DNA from: Streptomyces chattanoogensis
GTDB taxonomy: Bacteria; Actinomycetota; Actinomycetes; Streptomycetales; Streptomycetaceae
NCBI RefSeq assembly: GCF_001294335.1
Contig: NZ_LGKG01000001.1
Coordinates: 248,001-312,000, forward strand
Reading direction: 5' to 3'
DNA length: 64,000 nucleotides
Shown: piece after piece, positions 49,894-58,676 of the stretch
How positions within the stretch are numbered: the stretch's first letter is position 1
Layout: each line of letters opens with the position of its first letter
Program-made: the position numbers and the translations under genes
The notes under the pieces: model-generated
Seen by the model: the letters and a program-made list of their open reading frames with translations, nothing else
Told to the model about the DNA's origin: nothing
Database searches by the model: none

Positions 49894-51636
49894 ATGGCCA
49901 GGGAATTCCAGCGCGGCCACAAGGCCAAGATCAGTGACCTGACCGGGGGCACGGATCTGTACGTCGGCGTGCAGATCGGCGGTCCCGGGCTGACCTTCGA
50001 CATCAGCTGTTTCGGTCTGGACGCCGCGGAACGGCTGTCCGACGACCGTTACTTCATCTTCTTCAACCAGCCCAAGTCACCCGAGGAGTCCATCCAGCTG
50101 CTCGGTGCGCAGGCCGGCGACGCCGAGTCCTTCCGGGTCACCCTCGACAAGATCCCGCCGCACATCCAGAAGCTGTCCTTCACGGCGGCGCTCGACGGCG
50201 CGGGCCAGGTCTCCCAGATCGGCCCCGGCTACATCCGGATCGTGGCCGGCGGCGAGGAGGTCGCCCGCTACTCCTTCAACGGCAGCGAGTTCTCCACCGA
50301 ACGCGCCGTGATGCTGGGCGACTTCTATCTCAAGGACGTCTGGCGGTTCGCCGCCGTCGGCCAGGGATTCGACGGCGGCCTGGAGGCGCTGCTGAAGAAC
50401 TTCGGCGGCGAGGTCGCCGAAGAGGCGGCGGCCCAGCCCGAGGCGCCCGCCGCGGCCCAGGCCGCACCCGGTTTCGCGCCGCCCGGCGGCGGAGCACCCG
50501 CGCCCGCACCGTCCTTCGGCGCCCCCGCCCCGGCGGCCCCCGCGCCCGCACCGGCTCCCGCTCCCGTGGCCCCGCAGCAGCCCGCGCCCGACTTCGGCCC
50601 GCCCCAGGGTGCGCCCCCGGCCGCCCCGCAGCAGCCCCAGCAGCCGGTCGCCCCCCAGGTGCACAACGCCCCGACCATCGCCGCGCCCATGGTCCCGCCC
50701 GGTGGCCAGATGCCGCCGCCGCCCGGAGTGCCCGGCCAGCCCGGACCGCAGCAGCCGTACGGCCAGCCGGCGCCCGGCGGCTACCCCGGCCAGCAGGCCC
50801 CGCAGGCCCCGCAGGCACCGCCGTACGGCCAGCCCGCGCCCGGCCAGCCGGCCCCCGGCCAGTTCCCCGGCCAGCAGGCCCCCTACGGCCAGCCCGCCCC
50901 GTACGGCCAGCCGGGCCAGCAGCCCCCCGGCGTCCCGTACCCGGGCCAGGCCCCCGCCGCTCCCCAGGGCGGCGGCCCCGGCCTCGGCGTCGTACTGGAC
51001 AAGTACAAGGAAGCCCCCAACGGCCAGCGCTGGACCCCGCAGAACGCCAAGCTGATCCGCGTCGACCTCGGCGTCGACGGCCAGCCGGTGCTCGCCAAGC
51101 AGGGCAGCATGGTCCTCTACCAGGGCAAGGTCGACTTCGGCTACAAGGGCGCCGGCTTCCGCGGCCGGATCACCGGCAACGCCACCGGCCAGGAGATGCA
51201 GCTGATGCGCTGCACCGGCCAGGGCCAGGTGTTCTTCGCCGAGAACAGCGCCCATGTCCACCCCATCGAGCTGCAGGGCGACGCCATCTGCGTCTCCGCC
51301 GAGGCCGTGCTCGCCTTCGACGAGTCGCTGCAGCACGAGGTCCGCCGGATCGAGGGCCACGGCATCCCCGGCGGCGCCCTGTTCACCATGCAGTTCCAGG
51401 GGACCGGCACCATCGTCGTCAAGACCCAGGGCACGCCCGTCGTGCTGCCGGTCACCCCGACCACCTTCGCCGACGCCAACGCCATCGTGGCCTGGTCCGC
51501 CGCCTCCCAGGTGATCATTTCCAGCCAGGTGAGCGTGCGCCGGCAGGCCTACCCCGGCCACTCCGGCGAGACCGTGAACCTCCAGTTCCGCGGTGCGCCC
51601 GGCAACTTCATCGTCGTCCAGCCCTACGAGGTCTGA
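49894..51636 (+). CDS. TerD-AIM24 fusion protein
   Basis: The 580-residue protein has an N-terminal TerD/TerZ domain (about 1-175; GTDLYVGVQI...FDISCFGLD). A long Pro/Ala/Gln/Gly linker (about 178-365) contains many GQPAPGQ-like repeats. A C-terminal AIM24/TIGR00266 beta-sandwich follows (about 385-580). TerD domains bind calcium and are part of tellurite/stress-response systems. AIM24 proteins form stacked beta shells with unclear roles. It begins an operon with two further AIM24 genes, spaced 14 and 20 bases apart. ATG 49894 leads into the TerD domain; spacing to a preceding GGAGCGGGGG is loose. Confidence 0.87.
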   Translation: MAREFQRGHKAKISDLTGGTDLYVGVQIGGPGLTFDISCFGLDAAERLSDDRYFIFFNQPKSPEESIQLLGAQAGDAESFRVTLDKIPPHIQKLSFTAALDGAGQVSQIGPGYIRIVAGGEEVARYSFNGSEFSTERAVMLGDFYLKDVWRFAAVGQGFDGGLEALLKNFGGEVAEEAAAQPEAPAAAQAAPGFAPPGGGAPAPAPSFGAPAPAAPAPAPAPAPVAPQQPAPDFGPPQGAPPAAPQQPQQPVAPQVHNAPTIAAPMVPPGGQMPPPPGVPGQPGPQQPYGQPAPGGYPGQQAPQAPQAPPYGQPAPGQPAPGQFPGQQAPYGQPAPYGQPGQQPPGVPYPGQAPAAPQGGGPGLGVVLDKYKEAPNGQRWTPQNAKLIRVDLGVDGQPVLAKQGSMVLYQGKVDFGYKGAGFRGRITGNATGQEMQLMRCTGQGQVFFAENSAHVHPIELQGDAICVSAEAVLAFDESLQHEVRRIEGHGIPGGALFTMQFQGTGTIVVKTQGTPVVLPVTPTTFADANAIVAWSAASQVIISSQVSVRRQAYPGHSGETVNLQFRGAPGNFIVVQPYEV

Positions 51637-51650
51637 GGGAGCCCGTAATC

Positions 51651-52334
51651 ATGACCCAGCAGCAGCTGTCGGGCTACGCCCCGACCCCGCCCGCCGCCCG
51701 CATGGAGAACCACGGCAACGCCATGGTGAAGATCGCCATGCAGAGCGGCCAGGACGTCTTCGCCCGCACCGGCTCGATGGTCGCCTACGAAGGCTTCGTC
51801 CAGTACGAGCCCAACCCGCCCGCAGTGCGCCAGATGGCCTCCCAGTGGCTCACCGGCGAGGGCGCCCCGCTGATGAAGTGCTCCGGCGACGGCCTGCTCT
51901 TCCTCGCCGACTACGGCGCCGACGTGGTCTGCATCAACCTCAACGACGACGCGCTCTCCGTCAACGGCACCAACATCCTGGCCTTCGACGCCCACCTCCA
52001 GTGGGGCGTGCAGCGCGTCAAGGGGATGGCGAAGTTCGCCGGCCAGGGCCTGTTCAACGTCGGCATCGCCGGCACCGGCTGGGTCGCGCTGACCTCCCGG
52101 GGCACACCCATCGTCGTCGACTGCGGCCGCGGCGAGGACGAGACCTATGTGGACCCGGATGCCCTCGTCGCCTGGTCCACCAACCTGAAGATGAAGGGCA
52201 AGCGCAGCTTCAAGGCGTCCTCGATGATCGGGCGCGGCAGCGGCGAGGCGTACCAACTCGGCTTCTCCGGCCAGGGGTTCGTCGTCGTCCAGCCCAGCGA
52301 GGACAGCACCGACCGGCTCCGGGCCCGGGGCTGA
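51651..52334 (+). CDS. AIM24 family protein
   Basis: The protein is 227 residues, nearly all AIM24/TIGR00266 domain: the GNAMVKIAMQSGQDVFAR first strands and the VGIAGTGWVALTSRG region near residue 138 fit the family pattern. No membrane segment or signal is seen. ATG 51651 lies 14 bases after the TerD-AIM24 stop with a GGGAG site between. The protein probably assembles with its two neighbours, which share the fold; the function of the family is not established. Confidence 0.85.
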   Translation: MTQQQLSGYAPTPPAARMENHGNAMVKIAMQSGQDVFARTGSMVAYEGFVQYEPNPPAVRQMASQWLTGEGAPLMKCSGDGLLFLADYGADVVCINLNDDALSVNGTNILAFDAHLQWGVQRVKGMAKFAGQGLFNVGIAGTGWVALTSRGTPIVVDCGRGEDETYVDPDALVAWSTNLKMKGKRSFKASSMIGRGSGEAYQLGFSGQGFVVVQPSEDSTDRLRARG

Positions 52335-52354
52335 GGGGGAGGACCGAAACCGTC

Positions 52355-53113
52355 ATGCAGAGTCCGCTTTTCGCCTTCACCGAGACACAGACCCAGGACC
52401 GCTACGCCCTGCAGAACGAACAGCTGCTGCGGGTCACCCTCGAGGGCCACGAGGACCTCCTCGCCCGTAAGGGCACCATGGTCGCCTACCAGGGACTGCT
52501 CGAATTCGAGGGCAACTACCAGACCCAGGGGCAGCACCACGCCCGTGCCATGTCCGGCGAGGGCCTCGACCTCATGCGGGTCTCCGGGCAGGGCACGGTC
52601 TACCTGGCCAACCTCGCCCAGTACATCCATGTCGTCGACGTCGACCACCAGGGCCTGACCGTCGACGGCAGCTACGTCCTGGCGCTGGACTCCGCCCTCC
52701 ACTGGGATGTCGTCTCCATCGACAGCCAGTACGGCATCTCCGGCACCGGCAAGTACCAGCTCAACATCTCCGGGCAGGGCAAGGTCGTGCTGATGACCTC
52801 CGGCCAGCCGCTGATGATGCAGGTCACGCCGGACAAGTACGTCAACGCCGACGCCGATGCGGTGGTCGCCTGGTCCAAGTCGCTGCGGGTGCAGATGCAG
52901 GCGCAGACGCACTCCTCCGGTGTGTGGCGGCGGCGCGGCAACACGGGCGAGGGCTGGGAGCTCAGCTTCCTCGGGCAGGGGTACGCGCTGGTGCAGCCCA
53001 GCGAGCTGCTGCCGCCGCAGAACGCCGTGATCGGTTCCGGTATGGCCGCCCAGTTCGGCATGGGCCAGCACGGTGCCCACGGAGCCAACCAGGGCAACAT
53101 CTTCACCAACTGA
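52355..53113 (+). CDS. AIM24 family protein
   Basis: The 252-residue protein is the third AIM24 domain of the operon. The first strands read RYALQNEQLLRVTLEG, and the typical GLTVDGSYVLAL and NISGQGKVVLMTSG strands are near residues 104 and 138. The last 25 residues are Gly/Ala/His-rich. ATG 52355 follows a GGGGAGGA. A perfect 15-bp hairpin directly after the stop closes the operon. The three genes are all transcribed left to right and probably make a multi-subunit shell or scaffold with TerD. Confidence 0.85.
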   Translation: MQSPLFAFTETQTQDRYALQNEQLLRVTLEGHEDLLARKGTMVAYQGLLEFEGNYQTQGQHHARAMSGEGLDLMRVSGQGTVYLANLAQYIHVVDVDHQGLTVDGSYVLALDSALHWDVVSIDSQYGISGTGKYQLNISGQGKVVLMTSGQPLMMQVTPDKYVNADADAVVAWSKSLRVQMQAQTHSSGVWRRRGNTGEGWELSFLGQGYALVQPSELLPPQNAVIGSGMAAQFGMGQHGAHGANQGNIFTN

Positions 53114-53130
53114 CCCGCCGCGGACAGACA

Positions 53131-53165
53131 TCCGGCGCCCGTCCCGGGAAGGGACGGGCGCCGGA
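53131..53165. terminator. Perfect 15-bp hairpin after the TerD-AIM24 operon
   Basis: Arms 53131-53145 and 53151-53165 are exact complements around a five-base loop (gggaa). It also lies between the convergent NUDIX gene and the operon. Confidence 0.88.
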
Positions 53166-53221
53166 CGCGTAAGACCGCTGCCGGTCGGCTGCCGTTCAGA
53201 GCAGTGCGCGGGTGCGCACTG

Positions 53222-53752
53222 CTACAGGAGCGCGCGAGTGCGCTCCACGAGCCGCACCACCGACCCGTCGGCGACGGAGGCCACCTCGTCGTACGGGAAC
53301 CAGCGCACATCCAGCGACTCGTCGCTGACCGCCGTCACCGCGCCCGCGGGCGCCAGCGCGGCGTACTGCACGTCCAGATGCCAGGCGCAGGGCGTGTGAT
53401 GCCGGTCCAGCCGCACCGGACCGCCGGGCAGCAGCGTCAGCCCCTCGGCGATCCCGGACTCCTCGCGCGCCTCACGCAGCGCCGCGTCCGCCAGAGAGGC
53501 GTCCTCCGGCTCGCAGTGCCCGCCCATCTGGAGCCACATCTCCAGCTTGCGGTGCAGCGTCAGCAGCACCCGTCCGCCGGCCGGATCGATCACCAGCGCG
53601 CTCGCCGTGATGTGCCCGTCCTTGCACGGCTTCCACATACCGTCCTGATGGGCGGCGAGATGGTCGAGATATGCCAGCCGCAGCCGTTCCTGATCCGCCG
53701 ACGGCGCGGGCCACTCCTTGAGCACCCGCGCCGCGTCCTCGCGCAGACTCAC
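53222..53752 (-). CDS. NUDIX hydrolase
   Basis: The 176-residue protein carries a NUDIX domain with the box GGHCEPEDASLADAALREAREESG near 77-100, in which the core REAREESG is intact. It hydrolyses a nucleoside diphosphate linked to some other group; the substrate cannot be read. The GTG start at 53752 overlaps the stop of the DUF2342-type gene as GTGA, so they are translationally coupled. It is convergent with the TerD-AIM24 operon. Confidence 0.87.
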   Translation of the reverse strand: MSLREDAARVLKEWPAPSADQERLRLAYLDHLAAHQDGMWKPCKDGHITASALVIDPAGGRVLLTLHRKLEMWLQMGGHCEPEDASLADAALREAREESGIAEGLTLLPGGPVRLDRHHTPCAWHLDVQYAALAPAGAVTAVSDESLDVRWFPYDEVASVADGSVVRLVERTRALL

Positions 53753-55215
53753 TTGTCGCCGTCACCCTTGCCGTCACCGGAGTCCGTCTCACCCTCGGCG
53801 GGCTTGCCCGCATCCGGAGTGCCCGCATCCGGCTTTCCGCCGCTCGCGGCCTCGCCCAGCATCTTGTCGAGCTCGGAGAAATCCAGCTGCTCGTGGTGGA
53901 CAAAAGCGTCCGGATCATCCAGGTCGGCCGCCGTCGGCAGCATGTCGGGGTGCGCCCACAGGCCGTCGCGGCCGTCCAGACCCCGGGCGTCGGTCAGCAG
54001 CGCCCACAGCCGCGAGGCGTCCCGCAGCCGCCGCGGGCGCAGCTGGAGGCCGATCAGCGTGGAGAAGGTCTGCTCGGCCGGTCCGCCGCTCGCCCGGCGG
54101 CGCCGCAGCGTCTCGCGGAGCTTGTCGGCCGACGGCAGATGCGGCTTGGCGGCGGCGTGCACCACCGCGTCCACCCAGCCCTCGACCAGCGCCAGGGCGG
54201 TCTCCAGACGGGCCAGCGCGGCCTTCTGCTCCGGGGTGTCCTCGGGCTGGAACATGCCCTGCTGGAGGGCGTTCTGCAGCTCCTCGGGATGCTGCGGGTC
54301 GATCTGGCCGACCACGTCCTCCAGCTTGGTCGTGTCGACCTTGATACCCCGCGCATAGCCCTCGACGGCACCGAACAGATGCGAGCGCAGCCACGGCACA
54401 TGGGCGAACAGCCGCTGGTGGGCGGCCTCGCGCAGCGCCAGATACAGCCGCACCTCCTCCTCCGGGACGCCCAGGCCCTCGCCGAACCCGGCGATGTTCC
54501 CGGGCAGCAGCGCCGCCTTCCCGGCCGGGCCCAGCGGCAGCCCGATGTCCGTGGACCCCACGACCTCACCGGCCAGCACGCCCAGCGCCTGCCCGATCTG
54601 GGTGCCGAACATCGCGCCGCCCATGGAGCGCATCATGCCGAGCAGCGGACCCGCCATGGCCTGCATCTCGCCGGGCAGCACATCGCCCATGGCCGCCCCG
54701 ACGCGCTCGGCGAGCGGGTTGACCAGGTCCTGCCACACCGGCAGGGTCTCCTCGACCCACTCGGCGCGGCTCCAGGCCACCACCGTGCCGGACCCCGACG
54801 GCAGCGACGTCACACCGTCCAGCCACAGGTCCGCCAGCCGGACGGCCTCCTCGACGGCGGAGCGCTCGCCCGGCGACAGGCTCGCGTCCTTGCTGCCGTC
54901 CTCGGCGCCCTGCGCGACGGTCTGCCGCGCGATGTCCTTGGCCATCTCCCAATTCACCGGGCCGCCCTCGTACGAGAGCATCTGCCCGAGCTTCTGGAAG
55001 GCGGCGCCCAGATCGCCAGGGTTCATTTCGCCGCCGGGGCCGCCCATGCCGCCGAAGAGCGCCGCGAACGGATTGTCCGCGCCGCCGCTCCCGCCGCCGA
55101 ACCCGAAGGGGTCCGCGGGGCCCTGGCTACCTCCCTGGCCGCCCTTCTTCTTGCCGTTGTCGCCGTCCTCCGGCTCCTCCGGCGGAAGGCCGAATCCAAA
55201 TGGGGTGTCACTCAC
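53749..55215 (-). CDS. DUF2342-type putative zinc hydrolase
   Basis: This 488-residue protein begins SDTPFGFGLPPEE and has a Gly/Pro-rich N-terminus. Its helical core carries the family segment LREAAHQRLFAHVPW near residue 237 and the C-terminal RLRDASRLWALL...DGLWAHPDMLP region. It matches the actinobacterial 'zinc-dependent metalloprotease/hydrolase' family (DUF2342). The motif reads EAAH, which lacks the first His of a canonical HExxH, so the zinc role is uncertain. GTG 55215 has GAGGAAA upstream. It is coupled to the NUDIX gene and lies near a PDZ-Lon protease gene, as in mycobacteria (Rv3195/Rv3194c type). Confidence 0.8.
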   Translation of the reverse strand: MSDTPFGFGLPPEEPEDGDNGKKKGGQGGSQGPADPFGFGGGSGGADNPFAALFGGMGGPGGEMNPGDLGAAFQKLGQMLSYEGGPVNWEMAKDIARQTVAQGAEDGSKDASLSPGERSAVEEAVRLADLWLDGVTSLPSGSGTVVAWSRAEWVEETLPVWQDLVNPLAERVGAAMGDVLPGEMQAMAGPLLGMMRSMGGAMFGTQIGQALGVLAGEVVGSTDIGLPLGPAGKAALLPGNIAGFGEGLGVPEEEVRLYLALREAAHQRLFAHVPWLRSHLFGAVEGYARGIKVDTTKLEDVVGQIDPQHPEELQNALQQGMFQPEDTPEQKAALARLETALALVEGWVDAVVHAAAKPHLPSADKLRETLRRRRASGGPAEQTFSTLIGLQLRPRRLRDASRLWALLTDARGLDGRDGLWAHPDMLPTAADLDDPDAFVHHEQLDFSELDKMLGEAASGGKPDAGTPDAGKPAEGETDSGDGKGDGDK

Positions 55216-55405
55216 GGGTTTCCTCGGCTCGTAGGGCCACCGGCACAGGGCCGACGGCGGCTGCCCGACATCACCTCCAGCGTAGACACCCCGCCCGCTT
55301 CGGGGCTCGGTGCTTCGCCGGAGCGGTGCCTGCGGCAGGATGGACGCACCTGGTACGTACGCGTCATGTCGCGTGCGTACTGAATTCAACCGCTGGAGAC
55401 GCCCG

Positions 55406-56557
55406 GTGAGTTCCCCAGATCCGACCGTTCGCGCAGCGCGAAACGCTGCGGCCAAGCCCGAGCCGGCCGGCGACGGCACAGGCGGCGCCACGGACCGGCC
55501 GCTGCGGCGGCCCGTCGTGGCCGTCACCGGAGCCGCCTCCGGGGTCGGCGCGCTGCTCACCCGTGCCCTGGTGGCATCCGACGAGATCAAGCAGGTCGTC
55601 GCCATCGACGAGCGGCGCGGCGACGTCGCCGAGGCCCACTGGCATGTCCTCGACGTCCGGGACCCGGCCATTGCCGACAAACTGCGCGGCGCCGACGTCG
55701 TCGTCCACCTGGCGCTCGATCTCGACCTGGAGACCGACGCCGCCGCCCGCACCGCCTACAACGTGCGCGGCACCCAGACCGTCCTGACCGCTGCCGCGGC
55801 CGCCGGCGTCCACCGGGTGGTGCTGTGCACCTCCGCCATGGTCTACGGCGCGCTGCCCGACAACGATGTTCCGCTGGCCGAGGACGCCGAGCTGCGGGCC
55901 ACCGCGGACGCCACCGGTGTCGGCGACCTCCTGGAGATCGAGCACCTGGCCCACCGGGCGCCCCGCGCCCACCCCGGCCTGAACGTCACGGTGCTGCGCC
56001 CGACCGTCCTGGTGGGCGGCACCGACACCGCGCTGACCCGCTACTTCGAGTCGCCCCGCCTCCTGGTCGTCGCCGGATCCCGCCCCGCCTGGCAGTTCTG
56101 CCATGTCGAGGACCTGGTCAGCGCCCTGGAGTACGCCGCCCTGGAGAAGGTCGACGGCGAGCTGGCGGTCGGCTGCGACGGCTGGCTGGAACAGGAGGAG
56201 GTCGAGGAGCTGTCCGGGATCCGGCGCATGGAGCTGCCGTCCTCGGTGGCCCTGGGGGCCGCCGCCCGGCTGCACCGCATCGGGCTGACCCCGTCGCCCG
56301 CCGGGGACCTCGCGTACACCATGCACCCCTGGGTGGTCAGCGGCAGCCGACTGCACGAGGCGGGCTGGCGGCCGAAGTGGACCAACGAGGAGGTACTGGC
56401 CGAGCTCCTGGAGGAGGTCTCCGGGCGGCACACCGTCGCGGGCCGACGCCTGGGCCGCAAGGACGCGACCGCCGCCGGTGCCGCCGGCGCCACCGTCGCC
56501 CTCCTGGGCACCGCCGCACTGGTCCGCCGCGCCCGCAAGGCCCGCCGCCGTATCTGA
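55406..56557 (+). CDS. SDR-type NAD-dependent epimerase/dehydratase with C-terminal membrane helix
   Basis: The 383-residue protein has a Rossmann GAASGVG motif near 41-48. The LCTSAMVYG region near 146 supplies the Ser and Tyr positions, though the usual YxxxK lysine is not evident. A C-terminal hydrophobic helix (AAGAAGATVALLGTAALV) and an RRARKARRRI tail suggest membrane attachment. It is probably an atypical SDR (extended epimerase) of unknown substrate. The GTG at 55406 has GGAG seven bases before it. Confidence 0.82.
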   Translation: MSSPDPTVRAARNAAAKPEPAGDGTGGATDRPLRRPVVAVTGAASGVGALLTRALVASDEIKQVVAIDERRGDVAEAHWHVLDVRDPAIADKLRGADVVVHLALDLDLETDAAARTAYNVRGTQTVLTAAAAAGVHRVVLCTSAMVYGALPDNDVPLAEDAELRATADATGVGDLLEIEHLAHRAPRAHPGLNVTVLRPTVLVGGTDTALTRYFESPRLLVVAGSRPAWQFCHVEDLVSALEYAALEKVDGELAVGCDGWLEQEEVEELSGIRRMELPSSVALGAAARLHRIGLTPSPAGDLAYTMHPWVVSGSRLHEAGWRPKWTNEEVLAELLEEVSGRHTVAGRRLGRKDATAAGAAGATVALLGTAALVRRARKARRRI

Positions 56558-56662
56558 TCGCGGCCGGCCGGTCCGCACCTGTGCGAGCCTCCATACGCCG
56601 ACCTGTACGCCCGGTGGAATCGGCCATTTCCGCGCGTGCCCCCGGTGCGGCACGATGGGGGC

Positions 56663-57136
56663 ATGTCAGCCGATACACCAGCCACCGGCCGCGACCACCC
56701 CGGCGAGCGGGCCGCCGCGGACCCGATCCGGCTCATCGCGCTCCGTGACACCGCGCTGTCCGTGGACGAGGTCTTCGCGGCCGTCGGGGACGCCGCGGCG
56801 GGCGGCACGGCGCTGTTCGTCGGTACGGTCCGTTCGCACGACGGCGGTGCGGACGTCGAAGGGCTCGGCTACTCTGCGCACCCCTCGGCCGAGGCGGAGA
56901 TCCGCCGTATCGCCGAGAAGGTGGTCGCCGACTACCCCGTCCGGGCGCTGGCCGCCGTACACCGAGTGGGTGATCTGGCCATCGGCGATCTGGCGGTCGT
57001 CGTGGCGGTCTCCTGCCCGCACCGGGGCGAGGCGTTCGAGGCGTGTCGCAGGCTCATCGACGACCTCAAACACCAGGTTCCCATCTGGAAGCACCAGACG
57101 TTCACTGATGGTGCAGAGGAGTGGGTAGGGGTTTAA
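56663..57136 (+). CDS. moaE: MoaE: molybdopterin synthase large subunit
   Basis: The 157-residue protein matches MoaE, which forms molybdopterin synthase with the sulphur carrier MoaD and converts cPMP to molybdopterin. Conserved elements are GGTALFVGTVRSHD near 46-59, the HRVGDLAIGD stretch near 111 and VPIWKHQ near 144, whose lysine is essential in known MoaE. The first 25 residues are an extra extension. Sulphur for MoaD would come from MoeZ (24475). ATG 56663 is set after a GGGGG run. Confidence 0.88.
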   Translation: MSADTPATGRDHPGERAAADPIRLIALRDTALSVDEVFAAVGDAAAGGTALFVGTVRSHDGGADVEGLGYSAHPSAEAEIRRIAEKVVADYPVRALAAVHRVGDLAIGDLAVVVAVSCPHRGEAFEACRRLIDDLKHQVPIWKHQTFTDGAEEWVGV

Positions 57137-57257
57137 CGGGGGCGCCGGCCGCCATTGCTCCGGTTGCGTAACCCGCCCCCTGGCGTAAGCGTTGACCTAT
57201 CGGATGGTTAATCTGCTAATCGTCGCTTGCGGTCGTACAAGGGGTTGGGAGGTCGCT

Positions 57258-57440
57258 GTGGGTGCGCTCCTGTGGTTGCTGGTTCCGGTTCTGGCTGCGC
57301 TCATCGCCACGGTGTGGAGCACCTGGACCCAACGAACCCGCAAATCCGGGGACGGCGCGGAGCTCGCCGGCTACGCCCGGTTCCGTGAGGCGATGGAGCG
57401 AGAGCATTCCGCTTCCGACCCCGCCTCGGACGCCGCCTGA
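57258..57440 (+). CDS. Small single-pass membrane protein
   Basis: The 60-residue protein has one hydrophobic helix at residues 2-20, then a Lys/Arg-rich segment (WTQRTRKSG) and an acidic tail. I do not recognise a family function. The frame is open to 57192, but GTG 57258 with GGGAGG six bases upstream is clearly the better start. It sits between moaE and the PDZ-Lon protease on the same strand. Confidence 0.65.
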   Translation: MGALLWLLVPVLAALIATVWSTWTQRTRKSGDGAELAGYARFREAMEREHSASDPASDAA

Positions 57441-57539
57441 CCCTCTCCGGGCATACGCACCAGCAACCGCCGCCTGTGCCCGTCCCCTTACGGACGGCCC
57501 CGCGGGCCGGTTGTCATACTCGTCCCGTACTGTCGTTCC

Positions 57540-58649
57540 ATGCCACGCCGCACCGCCACGCTGCTCGCCTCGACCCTGATGCTGATAGCGCTGCTCTGCG
57601 CGGGGGTGCTGATCCCCGTGCCGTATGCCGAGATGTCGCCCGGGCCGACCGTGAACACCCTCGGCGATCATGACAACGAGCCGGTGCTGCAGATCTCCGG
57701 ACACCCGACGTATCCGGAGCACGGCCAGCCGACCGGGCATCTCAACATGACCACGGTCCGGGTCACCGGCCCCGACTACACCATGAACCTCTTCGAGGCG
57801 TTCGCCGGCTGGCTCGACCACGACGCCACCGTGGTGCCGCACAAGACGCTCTACCCCGAGGGGCAGACGGCCGAGCAGGCCGACCAGGAGAACGCCGAGG
57901 AATTCAGCCAGTCCCAGGAGAGCGCCAAGGCCGCGGCGCTGGGGCAGCTGCACATCCCGGTGGGGAGCCAGACGGTGGTGGCCTCCGTCGTGAAGGACAA
58001 GCCGGCCGACGGGCTGCTGCACGCGGGCGATGTGATCAAGGCGGTGGACGGCAAGCAGATCAAGGCGGCCGGCGATGTCGCCAAGCTCGTCACCCGGCAC
58101 AAGCCGGGCGAGAAGACGGTCTTCACGGTCATCCCCGCCAAGGTGGCGGCCGCCACGGAGAAGAAGGGCAAGAAGCCCGCCGGCGGGCAGAAGCAGATCG
58201 CCATCACCACGGCCAAGGCGGACGACGGCCGGGCCGTCGTGGGCATCCAGGCCGGGGTGGACCACATCTTCCCGTTCCCCATCGACATCAAGCTGGCCGA
58301 TGTCGGCGGGCCCAGCGCCGGTCTGATGTTCGCGCTCGGCATCGTCGACAAGCTCACGCCCGGGAACATGACCGGCGGCAAGTTCGTGGCCGGTACGGGC
58401 ACGATCGACGACAAGGGGAATGTCGGCCCGATCGGCGGCATCTCGATGAAGACGGTCGGCGCCCGGGACAACGGCGCGCAGTTCTTCCTGACGCCCAAGG
58501 CCAACTGCGCTGCCGCCGCCAAGGACACTCCCAAGGGCCTGACCCTGGTGAAGGTCGGCACCATCGGCGACGCCGTCAAGGCGCTGAAAAAGATCAGTTC
58601 GGGAGACACCGCCGGCCTGCCGAGCTGCAGCCCGGCAGGCCGGTCGTAG
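57540..58649 (+). CDS. Membrane-anchored PDZ-Lon (S16) protease, YlbL type
   Basis: The 369-residue protein has an N-terminal signal anchor (residues 7-29), a PDZ domain (about 130-215) and a Lon-type serine protease domain. The Ser-Lys dyad appears as GGPSAG near 257 and ISMKT near 302, with the conserved GTGTIDDKG between. YlbL-like proteases act on the outer face of the membrane; substrates here are unknown. No good ribosome site precedes ATG 57540. It is convergent with the PPA1309-family gene. Confidence 0.88.
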   Translation: MPRRTATLLASTLMLIALLCAGVLIPVPYAEMSPGPTVNTLGDHDNEPVLQISGHPTYPEHGQPTGHLNMTTVRVTGPDYTMNLFEAFAGWLDHDATVVPHKTLYPEGQTAEQADQENAEEFSQSQESAKAAALGQLHIPVGSQTVVASVVKDKPADGLLHAGDVIKAVDGKQIKAAGDVAKLVTRHKPGEKTVFTVIPAKVAAATEKKGKKPAGGQKQIAITTAKADDGRAVVGIQAGVDHIFPFPIDIKLADVGGPSAGLMFALGIVDKLTPGNMTGGKFVAGTGTIDDKGNVGPIGGISMKTVGARDNGAQFFLTPKANCAAAAKDTPKGLTLVKVGTIGDAVKALKKISSGDTAGLPSCSPAGRS

Positions 58650-58650
58650 G

Positions 58651-58666
58651 GGGCACCCCAAGGGTG
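58651..58666. terminator. Short hairpin between convergent genes
   Basis: GCACCC (58652-58657) and GGGTGC (58661-58666) pair around a three-base loop between the PDZ-Lon and PPA1309-like genes. The stem is only six bases. Confidence 0.35.
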
Positions 58667-58676
58667 CGGTGGGGGC

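Noticed and set aside
50700..50960. Repeated CAGCC/GGCCAG units resembling a direct-repeat array
   Set aside because: They encode GQPAPGQ-like linker repeats in the TerD-AIM24 protein and are irregular in spacing, so not a CRISPR or intergenic repeat.
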